Shown here in pieces: positions 12,301 to 27,300 of a stretch of 64,000 bases of DNA. Source of the DNA: Branchiostoma floridae (lineage: Eukaryota > Chordata > Leptocardii > Amphioxiformes > Branchiostomatidae). The stretch lies in the NCBI RefSeq assembly GCF_000003815.2, contig NC_049979.1:10634471-10698470 (forward strand). Direction: 5' to 3'. Every line of letters starts with the position of its first letter. Position 1 is the stretch's first letter. Both the position numbers and the translations under genes were made by a program. A model generated the notes under the pieces. That model did no database searches. It was given only the letters and a program-made list of their open reading frames with translations, and was not told the origin of the DNA.

Positions 12301-15300
12301 CCTGCCTCTCCCCACCCTGCAGAACATGGTCAGGACCAGGTGTAAAAAATCTCATCTAAATTTGTCCGCTGGTACAACCACTATTTGGCATAATGGCACA
12401 GTCACATTTGGCATGTGATTTCGAGGCAGTTTTTATTCAAGTAGGCTATGACAGAAATAACAAAGACAGGAACAGACACGTGCGACATATCTTGTCATGG
12501 TAATGACAGGGCTCCCTTGGAAATCAGTCTGCTGACTGAAGGGACCACCCTATAAGATCAATAAATAAATAAATAAATGGTAGTGATGTCACTTGACCCT
12601 TGCCCTACCCATAGTGCCTTATATATAGGATCCATAAAAATGCGCAATCAGATATTGTGGTGGAAGATCGTAACTTTGTCTATGCCGGGCTTCTCTGACA
12701 GTTAGTTCATCTGTATTGGCAAATGACATTATGGAGGAAACTAACCAACACAGCAAACACACCAAAATAGCTGGAACATATTCAAATTTTAGTCTGAAGA
12801 AACATCAGATCCCTAAAGCTGTTACGCAGTGGTAGATGGGTCCATTCTGTGAAAATGAAAATTTGGTTAAGTCAAAACTATTTTACCAGTGTTGGTTAGT
12901 TAAAGTTTTTTTCTCCATAAGTCAGAAAACTTAACGATCTTCCTCCAAAAGCATACACCTGGAGACTCTTTTCTGCCAGTGCTCACAGAAAACGTGGAGT
13001 GACTGGAACTCACAGGCAGGATGTTCCCACGTGATGTCAGCCTGGAAGCGGGAGCCATCAAACATCACCGTTCCAACAGTCAGGTTGCTGACAGTGCCGT
13101 CTGAGTGTGTGTGTGAGAGAGAGAACAAAGGTGGTTATACACATATCTATACACCTCCACACCGGGAATATTTGGGTCACTAATGGACAACACGGTTGTT
13201 TGGAAATAGACTAAGGAAAGCATTATCACAAGCCATTGCATGGTCCAGGGAGCCCAATGTATGGGGTATGAGTGTATGTAGTATGAAACACAACCCATTC
13301 ATAATCAATCGGTGATGAAATGTTGGTATTTTCCAACATGCAGGTGCACTTTCAGACAGTTACAGTGAGGTTGTACATGTCCACAAAGGGAAAGGAAACA
13401 TCAGACACCAAATATCTAATTACATTGTAACTGCTTGGCCTTATAAAAACTCAAAACTTCACTCTGGAGTTGACAACTACCACCTGTTAATATATGTATA
13501 CCAAACAATATGTACTCTTTTATTTCATTCAAGCAGGTCCCTCTTTTCAACCTCCTTGTTTCATTCACCTATCAAATGGACAAACTCAAATGACATTTTG
13601 AAACTCTGGTCAAGAAACATCATTGGTACATTTTAGTAGTATCAACTGACATTGATTTTTGACTATGACTTCCTTCCTACTCTGGGCTTTTGGAGTTAAT
13701 AGAAAAGCATGGAAAACTTCCATAAACTCGAGGGCCAAAAATAATTGGCCGACAACAGCTCACGCAATGAATAAAGCCTTTTTGCTCAGATGTGAGCCAC
13801 TAGTGGCTCATTACCAAATGCATGTGGCTTTGTAAAAGTATCATCCAAGGGATGAAGGCACATCACAGGGTTGAGGGATATTCAGATATAGTGGCAGTGT
13901 TGTTGTTTCCTGATGAAAGTCTGATTAGATGTACCAGAGGACACACATCTTACCAGTCTCTATATCCCAAGAGTTCTGGAGGACTGCAAAGCAGGTACCT
14001 TGAAAAGGAGACCCTCATACTAGTACAGTAGCCATATGCAAATACTTTGTGATCCTAAGGGTCAAGGGTGACCATAATGCAAAATAAAATAATTACCAAT
14101 ATACACTGGTGGAGAGAGCCTCTGGAGACCACGCCAGCCGACTGCTGCGACCTGAATGCGGTACCTGTTGCATGCTGGGAGCCCCGCAGCTGTGAGAAAT
14201 AATGTCGTAGTCTGGAAAATAATTGGTTTGTTGGTTGTAGTGATTGGTGTGATCATTGATTGTTCACAAGAAAGTCAAGACCATCTAACTCCACATCCAT
14301 AATCTAATTATAACATTTCAAACAAAGTACAAAACCATCATCTATTTATTACATTCCTGGATGTCTAATCTTCACAAACGTATCAAAGTACAAAAGGGTT
14401 GCTGTAAGTTGCGAGAACTGTAAAAGCATTTATTCTTGTGGAGGTTTAACAATTCCCAAGTTATAGTAGTCATAGAAGGGAGACATATTCGCTGTGTCTA
14501 CAATTTGTAGTGGAAAGGTCACAAGAAAAAAAATCTGACAGTTTCAAGATTAACAGTGCCCTCCCACCTACATGTAGAAGAGTTATGTCAGAAATAAAGA
14601 GAGGTGCAGTAGTTTATGTAGCTCATTTAATGCAATAGGTATCCAGCATTTGTCTTTTAAATCTAACCCATTTACAATCATGGCACAGATTTTCCTTCTT
14701 TGAAGGCCAAGGACTTGTCTTTGAAGGCCAAGGACTTGTCGAAATCTGGCAATGTGCATCTGCAAAAAATGCATCTTCACTAACAGTGACGACTTTTAGA
14801 CCTGATAAGAGCAATCAATAGAGTAAAAAGAAGGTAGGAAGAATTTGGACCTGTACCTATGGTACAATCTCCTATGTTACATACAACTATTGTAGTTTTT
14901 GGACAAAGGACTTCAATGTCAAATGGCAAAATGACAGGTCTACAAGTTTTGTCATCCAGGTCTCTTAAGAATAAGACCAATAACCCACATCAACATTCAT
15001 CCTCTGGGCTACATGCATCTACAACTTTGAAAAATTGTGTGCTGGCAAGATTTCTATCACAGCCCACACAGGTATGCACAGTTTAGATATACTCGAGTGC
15101 ATATACCATACTGGGGAACATTGCCATGCATATACTGGGTCTAACGTTAATAATTCCCTGCAAACTATGACTTTCCACTCAGTATCTGAATTCATGTTTA
15201 TATTCCAATTCAGCATCAGTCTTTTAAATATGAGGATCAACAGATCATATTGAAAGACTAAGCTGAAGAAAGTTTACTAAGATGAACTTTATGGAAACCA

Positions 15301-18300
15301 ACAGATCAACATTGGTGTGGCCTTAGTGCACCCATCCTTTGGTTAGGAAGTCTGACAAGTTTTCACTTTCCACAACCACATGTTCCTCATGTCACAGAAA
15401 ACCAAATGTAGTCTGCAGGGGTGAAAGGACAGGTTTACAGTTTTCTTTTCCCAACACATCCAATTAAATAGGGTCAGAAGGAGCCCAGCAGAGTGAACTG
15501 AAGTGAATAACTCATGAATCACAGTGTAGCATAGCATTTCTCTGGCAACAGTAGCTGGTGATCAGTACCAGGTTTTCATGCTAGTGCAGTTGTTCACATC
15601 CTTCAGTCTAAAGAAATGCAACTGCCACCTATCAAATGGGCCGAATTATTGTAGAATGGCTGTTGTAAATTTGACGTACTTCTGTAACATTCCAAGAACA
15701 GCTTTGCCTGATTACTTAAAATCCCTCGGTGAAGCTACGGTACATTGGCATCTTCGCTGTGTCCTAGATTGGATTTGTGTTACCCTTGACTTAACAATGG
15801 GAATATGCGTGTATCGAACAAAACAAACATTCAAGTATAACTAGAAAGACAACAAAACACACAAAGCATTTTTGTTGATGAAATTTGTTGAGCGCTCTGT
15901 CAAATCGCTCAGACACAGCCATGACACCAACATACAGCAGCTTCAGTGACATACTTAAGAAAGGGCTTGGAGAAATTTGAAGGCCAAAAGATTTAGGATT
16001 CTAAGTGATTTTATCAATACACCTCTATCACCATCAAGAGGATTACTTTCAATCAAGTAGGCATCAATCTCTATATAGATATAATGTATATCATATACTA
16101 TTCGCCTCTTGTGTTTCACATGGCTGCTTTAAGCTCACAAGAATATCAAGCAAGACCAGATCATTCTGGGAAAACAGAGAACAACTGGAATGTCTCAGGC
16201 TTCCCTATGAAAAACTGTTATTATATTACATACGAGTAGAAGAAATATGTCATGCCAATCCAAGTGTGTCACATAAGATTTGTCTGCACTGTTGCCTTGG
16301 AAAGCTCACAGTCCAACTTGACTTACTGGAGGAAGCTGCCTTTCAGCAAAACCTGTCATTCAGAATGTTGAGTGACTTGAGTCAATGGGAAAAAATGTGG
16401 GTAAGAACTAGTCTCAGTGAAATTTAGCAAAAAAGGGAGAAAAATATCATGCTAATGAATTGTTCCAATGTTCCGTTATGCTCCTTGGAAGATTTTCACA
16501 AAAATGCCCCTGCAGTTCCAGAGCAGAGAAATGGTAAAAAAGCCTAAAATAAAGCAAGGTGGAGGGAGCTACACTTCTAGTAATGTTTCAAAACATGCAC
16601 ATTGTTGTTGTCTTGTAGTTGTCTAAACATGAAACAAAGAAATTGTCTAAACATGATTTACATAAGATTGGTATTTGCATACAATCCTTTTGAGTTAGTG
16701 ACTTTGACTTGTACAACTGGTTTTCCCTGATTTCTTCTACCAGTTCTCAGTGATTTTTATAATTTGCAGTAGGCAATTCACAAGTTTATAGAGACAATGA
16801 CAGTGTAAATGCAGGTTATTTCATGCAAAATAACCTGGGGAAAACATCATAAATTTGAATTTATCCAGTTAAAGGTCTGTTCAAAATTGGTGGAGAAGGG
16901 GTGCGTACTTTATTTGAGTTTTTCCATTTTACCTTTCAGTCCCAAAGATCTGTCTAAGACTTGTCCAAAATCAGGAGTGCGTACTTTAATTGGGGTGCGT
17001 ACTTTATTCGAGAATATACGGTAGTCTCAGTGAAATTTAGCAAAAAAGGGAGAAAAATATCATGGAAATGAATTGTTCCAATGTTCCGTTATGCTCCTTG
17101 GAAGATTTTCACAAAAATGCCCCTGCAGTTCCAGAGCAAGCTGCTACTGGGCCCAAACAAACATACATTACTTCTTCCTTACATCACAAGCTATCTGCCA
17201 CCAAACAGGCCATAGCATGTTTATGTCAGGTTCTTGATTTATGCTGACCACAAATATGCAGAAACACAAACAAACAGACAGACACAAAGATATACCAAAA
17301 GCTATACCTCCATCTTTCATGGAGGTAATAATGATTTGCCAAGGGACTTTGGCCAACATTGGGTAGCATTTGCCTGTGGTTCGAAGGGAAAATGTTACCT
17401 CACTGCTGGCTCACTATCCTGGTAACAAATTACCTATCGTTGCCAAATTTTACTATTAACTATCCATAACCCCTTAGGAATGCCTGGTGGAGGCAAGGAG
17501 ACAACTTCAGCGGCAGATTGCTTGTGGCACCGAGGTGGTTTGAATGAAGAGTTGCCATTACTTCTAGCACAACAGAGCCCTGGGTGGTAGGGAAGGGTCA
17601 CACACCCCTGTTGCAGGGGCCACCTCTGCAGGTGCGTAGCTCAATAACCCAAAAATTCCCCTTGGGCATAGCTCGCCACTAATTTGACAGTACACAACCC
17701 ACTGATTGCAAACAATTTTCAGGACTGTCACACTGGCAGTTGTTACAAGGAAACCTCAGCAGGGATTTGCTGCCAGCACAACTCACTTCTGGAAGCTGAC
17801 CAAGAATATGCTTGGTTTTAATTTATAGGAAAGAGTCGAACGTGCAATCAGGGCCTATTTCATTTCAGTTCACATACCAGGGTAGCGTATAGCTTAATCA
17901 TTGTACCTTTCATTAACAGTCATAAATTAGTAGCCAGGTGGGAGCATGCTTTCAAAAGGAAGCTGTTTAACAAACCGCTAAATTGCTGTAAATCTTCCTC
18001 CTTGGAGACAGCCTATTTGTGAGAGGAAGATGTGACGCACTATGCATGTCATAAAAACATGTGACTCAAACTTGAAACATTTTAACACAAAAGATTGGAT
18101 GTTTGTGAGATTTTCTTTGACAAAGGAATGACAAATACGTCGATGATCACAGTGAATACCACATGGTGGTAGTCTCATTACGTTATCCATGATGTATGTT
18201 AATTGACTTGTTGCTAAATGAGTTTACACCTTTTGTGTGTTTCCTGGTAAATGTAGTCTTAGCCTACCACAAACTGTATCTTATTCTGATAACCACATCA

Positions 18301-21300
18301 CTGTAAAAAGTAATGTGTCTAAAAAAATCTGTCAGATTTCCCATGATTTGGAAAAAGCTCCAGTTGCCTGTGAATGACATTCTCCACATTGCCAGTGGAA
18401 TCCTCTCCTTTGCTTTATAAAGAGGTGGGTATCTTTCCCAGACAACTGAAGGAAATGAAGCGGAATGATGGAACTTAAACACATGTTGTTGGAGAGATTC
18501 AAAATGTGTGTCCTGTGCCCAAACATCAGCGATCCATTTCCTTACTGTACAGACTCTCCCAGTCCCGATGTGCTCATAATCTCTAAGCAGATGTGAGGAT
18601 TTATCTCATTCTCAGCATTTATGTCTGCTTTTGAAACTTCCTGGGAGGAGAAGAACCTTTAAAGATATAATTTAAGAGCACTAGGTGTACAATACATGAT
18701 AGAACCTCCTTAGTACTTGTAATGTACATGTACTAAAAAGTAGGTGTTGTACACTTTCAACACACTTGCATATCCTTACGTCTGCTTTGAGATAGGTGCT
18801 CCTAATGTAATGTACTTGAACTATACATGTATGTATGGAACCTCCTTGGTACTTGTGGAGATAAGTGCTCACAATGTAATGTACTCCTTCTAACATCCAG
18901 GCAAGTTGCTTTTCAATGCTCAAGGACATCTTCAGATGAGACTTAATTTCACTTAGATGTGCTCTGTCTGTCTCACCGGTAAATCATGACGGAAAAGAGC
19001 AACAACTCAGGCAGCTCACTGCTAAGAACATCACAAAGGACCACTAGATCCACCCTACTGAAGTAAGGCTGGAAATTGGTTTTCCTCTTCTCTCCATCCA
19101 ACCACAACAGGATAATTGCTCCTCAGACATCCCCTCCTCACAAATAGACCTATTACTTGTAATTACCGGGTCATCTGAAAAGCAGGCATTTCCATGCCGT
19201 CCAGTTTGTCTGGTAAGGCACGGCCTTTCCTTCTTGTTTCACCTGGGATGAACGAGGACAATAAGTTGTGATGAGTTTACTTCAGCCGCAAAGCTCGTGC
19301 AATATTTCCGCCTTGTTGGCTTTTGTTCTTTATAGCTCTTTTGACAACAGAATGTTGAAGACGGTTCAAATAGAGCTTACTTTCTTCATGCATCACTTCT
19401 CATGTCACATCCCTCATGTTGTGGGTCAGAGGGCAAAAACTCAATATCACAAGATTGGTTTGTGTCAAGGAGATTCTTTTGGGTTAGCCAAATCTTGGAT
19501 TGAGACTCCAAGCAGACGCACATTGTATGGCTCTGGCTCATTCTGCATTTCTTTTTACCACATCCTTTTACTTTTAGCCTTATATGAATACAGATATGCA
19601 ACATGCCACAAAAGACATGCAAAAAGTTAGTTGGAACCAAACATTCCTAGATAAGGAAAACTTCAGCTACATATTTATCTCAGAGCATGTTATTTTTAAT
19701 GACCCTTTGCTGCTTTTCCACCCATTCTAGCAAATACAGAAAACCATACTGTGAATTGCTTTATGATCTTCTGTGGTGCCCGATGGTCAAGCAGTTAGAC
19801 TAAGGAATAGAGGGAACAAGGTATTCAGGAATTGGGAGGGAAAATGAGGCATTCACGGTTAAGTTAGTATTTTGAATGCAAGACAGATCACATATTCACA
19901 GCGATGCGATGAATTCGTAATGAGAGCTCACCGCAAAAACCACAACATTAAACAGGTGCAAATATTGTACAGTAATAAGACACAAAGAGATGAAGAGATG
20001 TTAGATTGGCTATTCAGCTGTGACACCCTTACGTGACCTCTCTAATAAGCACTTCTTATTTCTGACATATTGGTCAATACAGCGCACTCTAATTACCATC
20101 CCATGCCATCAAAAGGTGGAAACAAGTGAAAGGAACCCCCGCTGTTCTTCTCTGCACACCTGTGTCTCACCTGGCGGGAACAAGTCCCTATTGTCTCAAC
20201 AATCATACATATTGCTAATTAGATTGGACAGATGTAAAGCTGCCTGTGATAAATACAGTCTAACATCACATTACATTCAGTAGATGGTCAAAGGTGGGAT
20301 ATTGTGATATCTTTCACCAAGAAGGTTACAGTTTGGTAGTGTTTGTGGTTTTCACTATGGGAGAGGGTAACCTCCAATGACAATTTGATGATTAGTGCAG
20401 CATTTATACTTGAAAGGATGTGAATGCTTTTACAAAGACTTTTTTCTCTTACTGAGATTCACATTTGTGGAAGGATTGACAGATTAACAGGACTGCTGAC
20501 TGTCGACTTTTCCACTCAAACTGGGAAGGACCCATGCTCTTTTCGATAAGTGTGGTGGGTTCTTTAACATGCTCGAGGTGTGGCTCTCCATAAACACGAG
20601 ACCTTCATTTAACATCATATCTAAGGGATGGCCCAAAATGAAGCTAGGCACTCATTTCATAACAGCAGTTATGAGGTTTTTGATGTTTGAGTTGAAGTGC
20701 AGCCATTTTGGATGGATAGGTTGGAAGTGTGCAAGGGAGTGAATCACAAATTGAGAAGCACAAATCAGAATCAATCCCATGCCTGGGTCAATTCAGATTT
20801 GCAAATCCTGGCATGAAAAGGCTCTCGGAGACCTTATCTGGTTGTTTGACTTATGTTGTACAACTGATGCAATCACATTATACAACATAAATCAAAAACT
20901 GGATATGGTCTATGTCCAACCCAATAAGTGTAAACACCCTACACTGCTACACATGTTACATGTAGTCCATCCTTGCAGCTCAGAGACCTAACAAAGTTAA
21001 GGGCTTCTTCTACATTGCTTAATACATAACTATAGCTCTATATCAAGGCCGTCTCCAACTTGAAATGTCTTTTCTGTCCCACTCATTGTTTGGGAGCCCA
21101 TGTTGTTGATTTTCCTGGTTAAATATGTCATTTCAAGCTTATGACAGTACATTTTCAACAGTTATTTTGTTATTTTGGGGATGGATAGCAAATTTCCGTC
21201 CCAGGATGGCAAGTCGGGTCCTGGAGACAGCACTGCTTTATATAAAACTTCATAACAGACTTTTATTGAGGGTAAAGGGAGATGAGCTTACCTGATTGAT

Positions 21301-24300
21301 CTGGTACCACTCTCCATCACCCTCCTGTACAAAGACCACATACACAGTGGATGAACGGACAGATGGGTCCATCCCAGCATCTTCAGCAGACCAGGACACA
21401 AGAACAGAGTCTGATGTACTGCGATGGGCTGTCACCACAAAACTGGGGTCTTCTGGAACTGGAATGTAGAGACAAATCCAAGCTCATGCCACACCTTGTC
21501 CAATGATTTGTTGGTTCTTAGAACTAAGACACAAATCCAGATAGTAGAACTGGAAAATTGATGTGAAAACACTGTCTGAGGGCAAAGTCTGCAACTTAGT
21601 ACAAACAGGTAGTCTATGGGGAGTGAATGCAGTCATTTTTAAGTATTCTTCTAAGCCCACTGTTTTCATATACCTTCTTCTTGCTAGAATTCAACATAAA
21701 ATGTCTAAGGGAAAAATAGTTACGGCCTTGTCTGAAAGTGTCATTTGTAACAATATACATTATAGGGGTCATTATCATTTGTTTGAAGAACCACTGAAGA
21801 AGCAATGTCTTCAGCTTCCAAAGCAAGTGCTGTGTTGACCTTCTAGTAATTGGTCCTAAGCACTAACAGCACCACCTGTCAGTAGTCTACAGAACTACAC
21901 AGAACCATATGTCCAACTGCGTCAACTTTTTACTACGGTATAGTCTATTCTCGCAGCTCAAGGACCGCCCCAAGAATTGCATTACTGTGGCTTACTATGG
22001 TTAACAATGTAAGTCATGTATAACGTACATGTACATCTGCATCTGCTGAAACCGTCTCACATGTGTCATACAGTTCTGTCCCTGTGAGACTTAGTGCTCC
22101 AGTAGACAAGGGGGTGGAGAAGGAATTGAACACCCCTTCTTCACCATAAAAAGTCATGTGCAGGTCAGGCAAACAGGTAAATGCCTGTCTGCCTGCTCAT
22201 CTGTCGAATCGACAGGAGAACCATAACATGTAGAATGAAGAAATAAGACTTACCAGTACCATTTCCAACTGGAAAGCACTGCAGATCCCCTGAACAGTTT
22301 GACACAACCTAAAGAAAAGAAGCGAAATGTGGTCACAGGCAAACAAATCAGCTGAATATCTGAGGTATCATCAAGATGGTCGGAGGTGGAGTTACCTGGG
22401 AAGACTGCTAGCTGCCATTTTGTCATTTTGTGTAAATAGTCATTCAAGGCCTGTAAACTCATCATAGTCCTGTAGCCTCCGTTAAAGAAACTCCTGCTGA
22501 AAACTACTGAGTAAGCAAGACTGGCAAAACAAGTCTGCGTGTTGGTTCAATAAAGTTTCTAAACGGGAAACATGCGGCTACAGCATCATTACTAAAGATG
22601 TGGCACAAGTGTGTAGGGCTGACTTAAGGTTGTTTACTCCCATTTAATACCCTTCTGATTTCCGATAAGGTACCATTTTTATTAAGTTTTTCTTTACCAA
22701 GGTATATGATAAGAAAAAAATGTAATAAGAAAACAGCAGGAGTCTGTAATGGAAGCTCTTGTCCTAAAACTGCAGACCACATTAAAGAGTTACTCTTCCT
22801 ATAAGTTACATAGTATTACACAAATACAGCAGATGGTCTTTGAAAGCAAATTGGTAGATTGTGATGATGAAAGTGACACACTTTTTTGTCCTGCATACAG
22901 ACAGGACAGAACCAGCCTGATTTGTACTTCATCCTTCCCACACCTTTCAGTGTATAGGGGTAGTGCACATCTCCATTTCTACAATACTTTGGCCACAACA
23001 CACTACACCCTAGGCCATTTCACCTGTCATTGTATTATTGTATATGCCCACTCTTTATAAACATGATGTCATCAGTCCGTCACACCATCACAACAAGGCA
23101 GAGTTTACAAGGCACTGTAAACTTGCCTTAATTGCTGTGTAACCACAGCCTATGTCTGGGGCAGCTTGAAATGATGGGTGCTCTCCCACAGGACATTCTG
23201 CTTACACCAACACACTTCCCCCTTCCTGACCACTTCTTAGTCAGAATTGGTCAACGTATACAGAGACATCAATTCCAGTGATGGAGATAGGGGACTGCTT
23301 ATATACATGCTAAAAGTCTCTGGTATTTTGTTTTGTACCACTTCCATACACAGGAAGTTCCAAGATCTATATCATACATCTCATTCTGGAATTGAAACTT
23401 TCTGACCAACTATTTATCAATCAATGTCTTTTTTATACAATGGAATTTGGTTTGTTTATTTGACAAACATTTTATAGTATAATCTAATGACGAATATGTT
23501 GCTGTAAGCAGTCTGGAAAAAAAGTGACTGTAAACATTTTATACATAGTTTATTTACCAGTAGGCAGTAGCTTATCTAAGTTCAGATGGAGTTTTTTTCA
23601 GCAATGCTCTTCATGTCAAAGAGTCATCTAACGTTACAGAGACAACTCTAAGGGCCTCACACTTGTAACATGTTTGTAAGCAACTGACCACCCAGACATT
23701 GCCAGACTTCCACCGTCATGTTATGACCAGTAGACTTGTGGCTAGAAGCAAGGAAGTCGGATGGTGTTTTCACATGGATATTATTGTTTTCCACATATGC
23801 GATAACGGTCAGTCTCTGGAAATTAATTTCCTGGCCATTTCCAAAGTTTTTTGTGGACCACACAACGGTAACACACAGTAGACAATGGGCAAACAGATCT
23901 GATGACAGTGGTCTGAGCGAGTCGCCAGTCACATCCTGCTGACCTAGACATTGCAAAATAATCTCCAAGCAGATGTTGGGAGGTAAAATCAGTAATTTTG
24001 TTTTCCTACCTGCCCGTTTCTGTCACAAGCTGCTGGTAGGGGAGCAATTTGTAACAAAAACAGGAAAGCTAGGAAAACGTAATGATTTTGCCCCTACCAT
24101 CTGCTTGGAAATTGTTGAGAGGGCACAGTCCGCACAAAAACTTCTACCTGGTGAACTTTGCCAACATTGCTGAACTATGCCGGACACAATCCTGGTTATT
24201 TTCAGCTTTGCTTTGTTAGTAGGTCCCCCAACAGTCTGGGACTTATGATACATTTGTATATAGTGGCATGATGATTAGGGTTGTTGAATCTAAAGGTTCA

Positions 24301-27300
24301 AATCCAAGCAGGTTCCAATGTTGTACCCTTGAGAATAGGACGCAAACTAGCGGCAAAGCCTCAGCTCTTTGTTTGAGGAGACACTTTTATCACTAACAGT
24401 AGGCATCCTTCCCCATTAGACTGGACCAAACTTCTCAGTCTAGTTACATTCAGCTTTAACATATATGTACATGTACAAAACCAGTGCACTACTCTATAAG
24501 GTAACAAGATATCTAAGGTCTCAAACAGTTCTTCTCGGCCAACCAACGCCTCTGGTGTGTTTTCTGTCCATTTGGCCAATTTCTACTATTTTTCCAGCGG
24601 CCTGGGGAGACTGGTAGAGGCTAAACCAGATACACAAACAAAAATCATCTCATCTATATACATTCATCCAGATTTTGTGAGAAGAAATATCAAACTAGAT
24701 ATGAATCCAGCAAAGGATGTCATTAAGGGTAACACTTACAAACTGACATCTTAAAAGGGTTAACATTTACGGAGAGTAAATGTACTTGATACTTAATATT
24801 AGGCATGAAAGCTGTAGACAAACTTACACAGTCATCTGTAGCCAATGTGACGTCATCACAGTCAGCAGGGCAGTTCACGGGCTGAAAGGGAATGAGGAAA
24901 AAATTCACAAAAATAGTAGTATAAAAAAAATGTTTTTATGTAAACAAACTAATATTATTGAAACTCTATCACACAATGTGCAGAACTTAGAAAAATGCAC
25001 GAGTATCATTAGCAAACATGATGTAATGACGTAAGATTGCTGCTTTAATGTGTGATTTTACGTCATTAAAATAATATCAGATGTTTCAAATAAAGGCACA
25101 CTATCTTAATATCAGGTAACATTAACTCTTGTTGTGATGCATCACTAAACAGTTCTTTGCATCCTAAGTATTTTATGTATCTAATGTTATTAGGCTGTGA
25201 AATGGAAGAAAAATTTCTCTCCCTGTCTCATATTTCAGGAACTAATTCCTCAACGATCTAGAATTTACTACAACATACACTGCATTAGACTTTACAAAGA
25301 GATATCTTAATCCTGAGGATTACATGCAGGAATGCAAGTATGGTTCCCACACCTGGCTCTCTTTTAAATCAAACCCCCTTTTGGCTACAAATATCAAGTT
25401 CTTTGTGTCTGTGTCACTAAACTCAGAATGAACAGATCTGGGCTTTTGAGTTTGGTTCATGCTGTCCTGAGCATTCAAGTGACTCTCCTGTCTATTCCTG
25501 TTCTTTTGGGGACAATGCACCTTCCAATGTCCTAATGTACATTTTATTTGAGTGACAATTTTCTTTCCATTTTCTGAGTTAAATTTGATCGTTTTGAACG
25601 AGGTACATGAAGGGGAATCAAGGGGGTACGTGCCATGTCCTACATGTAGTACCAAATCTGACAGCAGGTGCTCTGCTGATCTGGGGGTCTTGCACCCTTA
25701 GTCGTTTCTTTTCAGGTGAAGACAGGTCAGACAGTACTAGTGATGCTGACGTTGCAACTTATGTGGCTGACACTGCGGCCCAGCCAAGGAACAACAATGG
25801 TGAATGATGCCTGAAATCACTGAGACAACAGGCATCCCTGGAGAAATGACAGGCCAGCTTGACTCTGAACAGGTAGTGTTGCAGCAACAGGTGCCTAAAT
25901 GCTAGTGGATGAGAGGACACAGCAAGCAAAGGATCCTCAACCTAACTCTGCTGAGGTGTCCAACAGTGACTGTGAGGATGACAACAGACCAGGACCATGC
26001 CACTCTACCAAACCCCCTCTCCCCTGACAGTTACAGTTCTATGTTAATGTAGGGTAGACTGAATGATGATGGGCTTACTGATGGAAATGTGAACAGCAAA
26101 TGATATAAATGAGGTGAAAATTTCCCCTTGCTTACTTCCTTGCATACTTGTCAACTGTGCAGTCCTGTACTGTACTTCTGTCAATATCACATACCTCTTT
26201 TCAAGGATTGGCCATTGGGGTCAAGGGAACAAACGACCTTGAGACAAAGGTGCAGACGGGCACTTAGGAAAAACATTCTGTGCCCGATAGAATTTCGGAT
26301 TTATCGGTATGAGGTTTTACACCAAACATTTCTAATGAATCATTGCAAGAAAATTAAGTTTGCCTCTCTTTACTGCAGGAAACTGCTGATAACAGTTTAT
26401 GACAGTGAAATAATAACTGGTTCTGTCCTCTAGTGATTCTTAACATGACAAAAGCCTTGGTTCCGAGAGTAAATGGAATTCTCAAGTAAGGATGACCAAC
26501 ACAAAGGTTTCTTGCAACAGCTTGTGCTGAGGCACATTGCAGGCAACTTTCCACATGTTTCTGAACAAACATCAAGGAAGTTTTAAAGAGAAAGACAAAT
26601 AAGAAAGAGTTGTAATGGACACAATGCCCTCCTTGTCTACAATGCTTTTAATCATTTCATAAAAGAAGTATAAAAGAGGTCCCTTTGCCCATTCTTGCCG
26701 AACAAATGTTCATTATTTCTGTTAATCCTGCTAAAAAGGAATCTGATAACATTGTCCTTACTCAAGTACGAATGTAGTGTACTTGAAAAAACACCAGCTA
26801 TCACGACTTCACTTGTTCACTGAGGATTCCAACACCAAAAGCCAGCCAACAGGGAGCCACTACATTTGTTCAGTACCTCTCATAGAAGTCCAGGGACATA
26901 AAGGCCCCATGACACTGATGAATGGTAGGTATGTTCTCAGAAATGTTGGTTGTGCATTTTCAACATTATATCAAGCTCCCAATGGTTGCTTGGTGCTAAA
27001 AGACTCTTCATCCTCAAGGACAGAGGGCAGGGTTTTTTTTTCATCAAAGAAAAGTCTTAAATTCTCTGTCACTATGAGAAGGGAAGTTACATCATGGGCG
27101 GGAAATAATGTTCACCATGGTTGTCATGAATGTGAAGAAAGGGCAGCAAGGTTTGCGGTCTACACCCTAAGAATGGCTTTAGCACTGGTTCCCCTTTACG
27201 GCCTCCATTGTCAAACAACAGGGCTCACATAGGCAGCAACTCTTTTGGTTTTGCTGGTCAAAACACATAAAACTCATATAAAGAACATTTTGTTTGGTCA

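Larger units (their letters stand above)
14212..21291 (-). other. Long intron 4 of the receptor kinase
   Basis: This 7.1 kb intron separates the two halves of the first FN3-like domain. It contains the tandem repeat at 14699, the 116 bp direct repeats at 16410 and 17023, the duplicated block at 18700-18886 and a SINE fragment near 20.5 kb. I see no additional coding exon; short open frames here are non-coding by appearance. Confidence 0.6.

Noticed and set aside
25320-25810. 111-codon minus-strand frame and an adjacent plus-strand acceptor-like site followed by an acidic frame near 25720
   Set aside because: Neither continues into a recognisable protein and they point in opposite directions; treated as chance or old repeat sequence.
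26777-27232. 151-codon plus-strand open frame in receptor intron 1
   Set aside because: Composition is irregular, no domain is recognisable, no splice partners or promoter are evident, and it lies inside an intron of the opposite strand.
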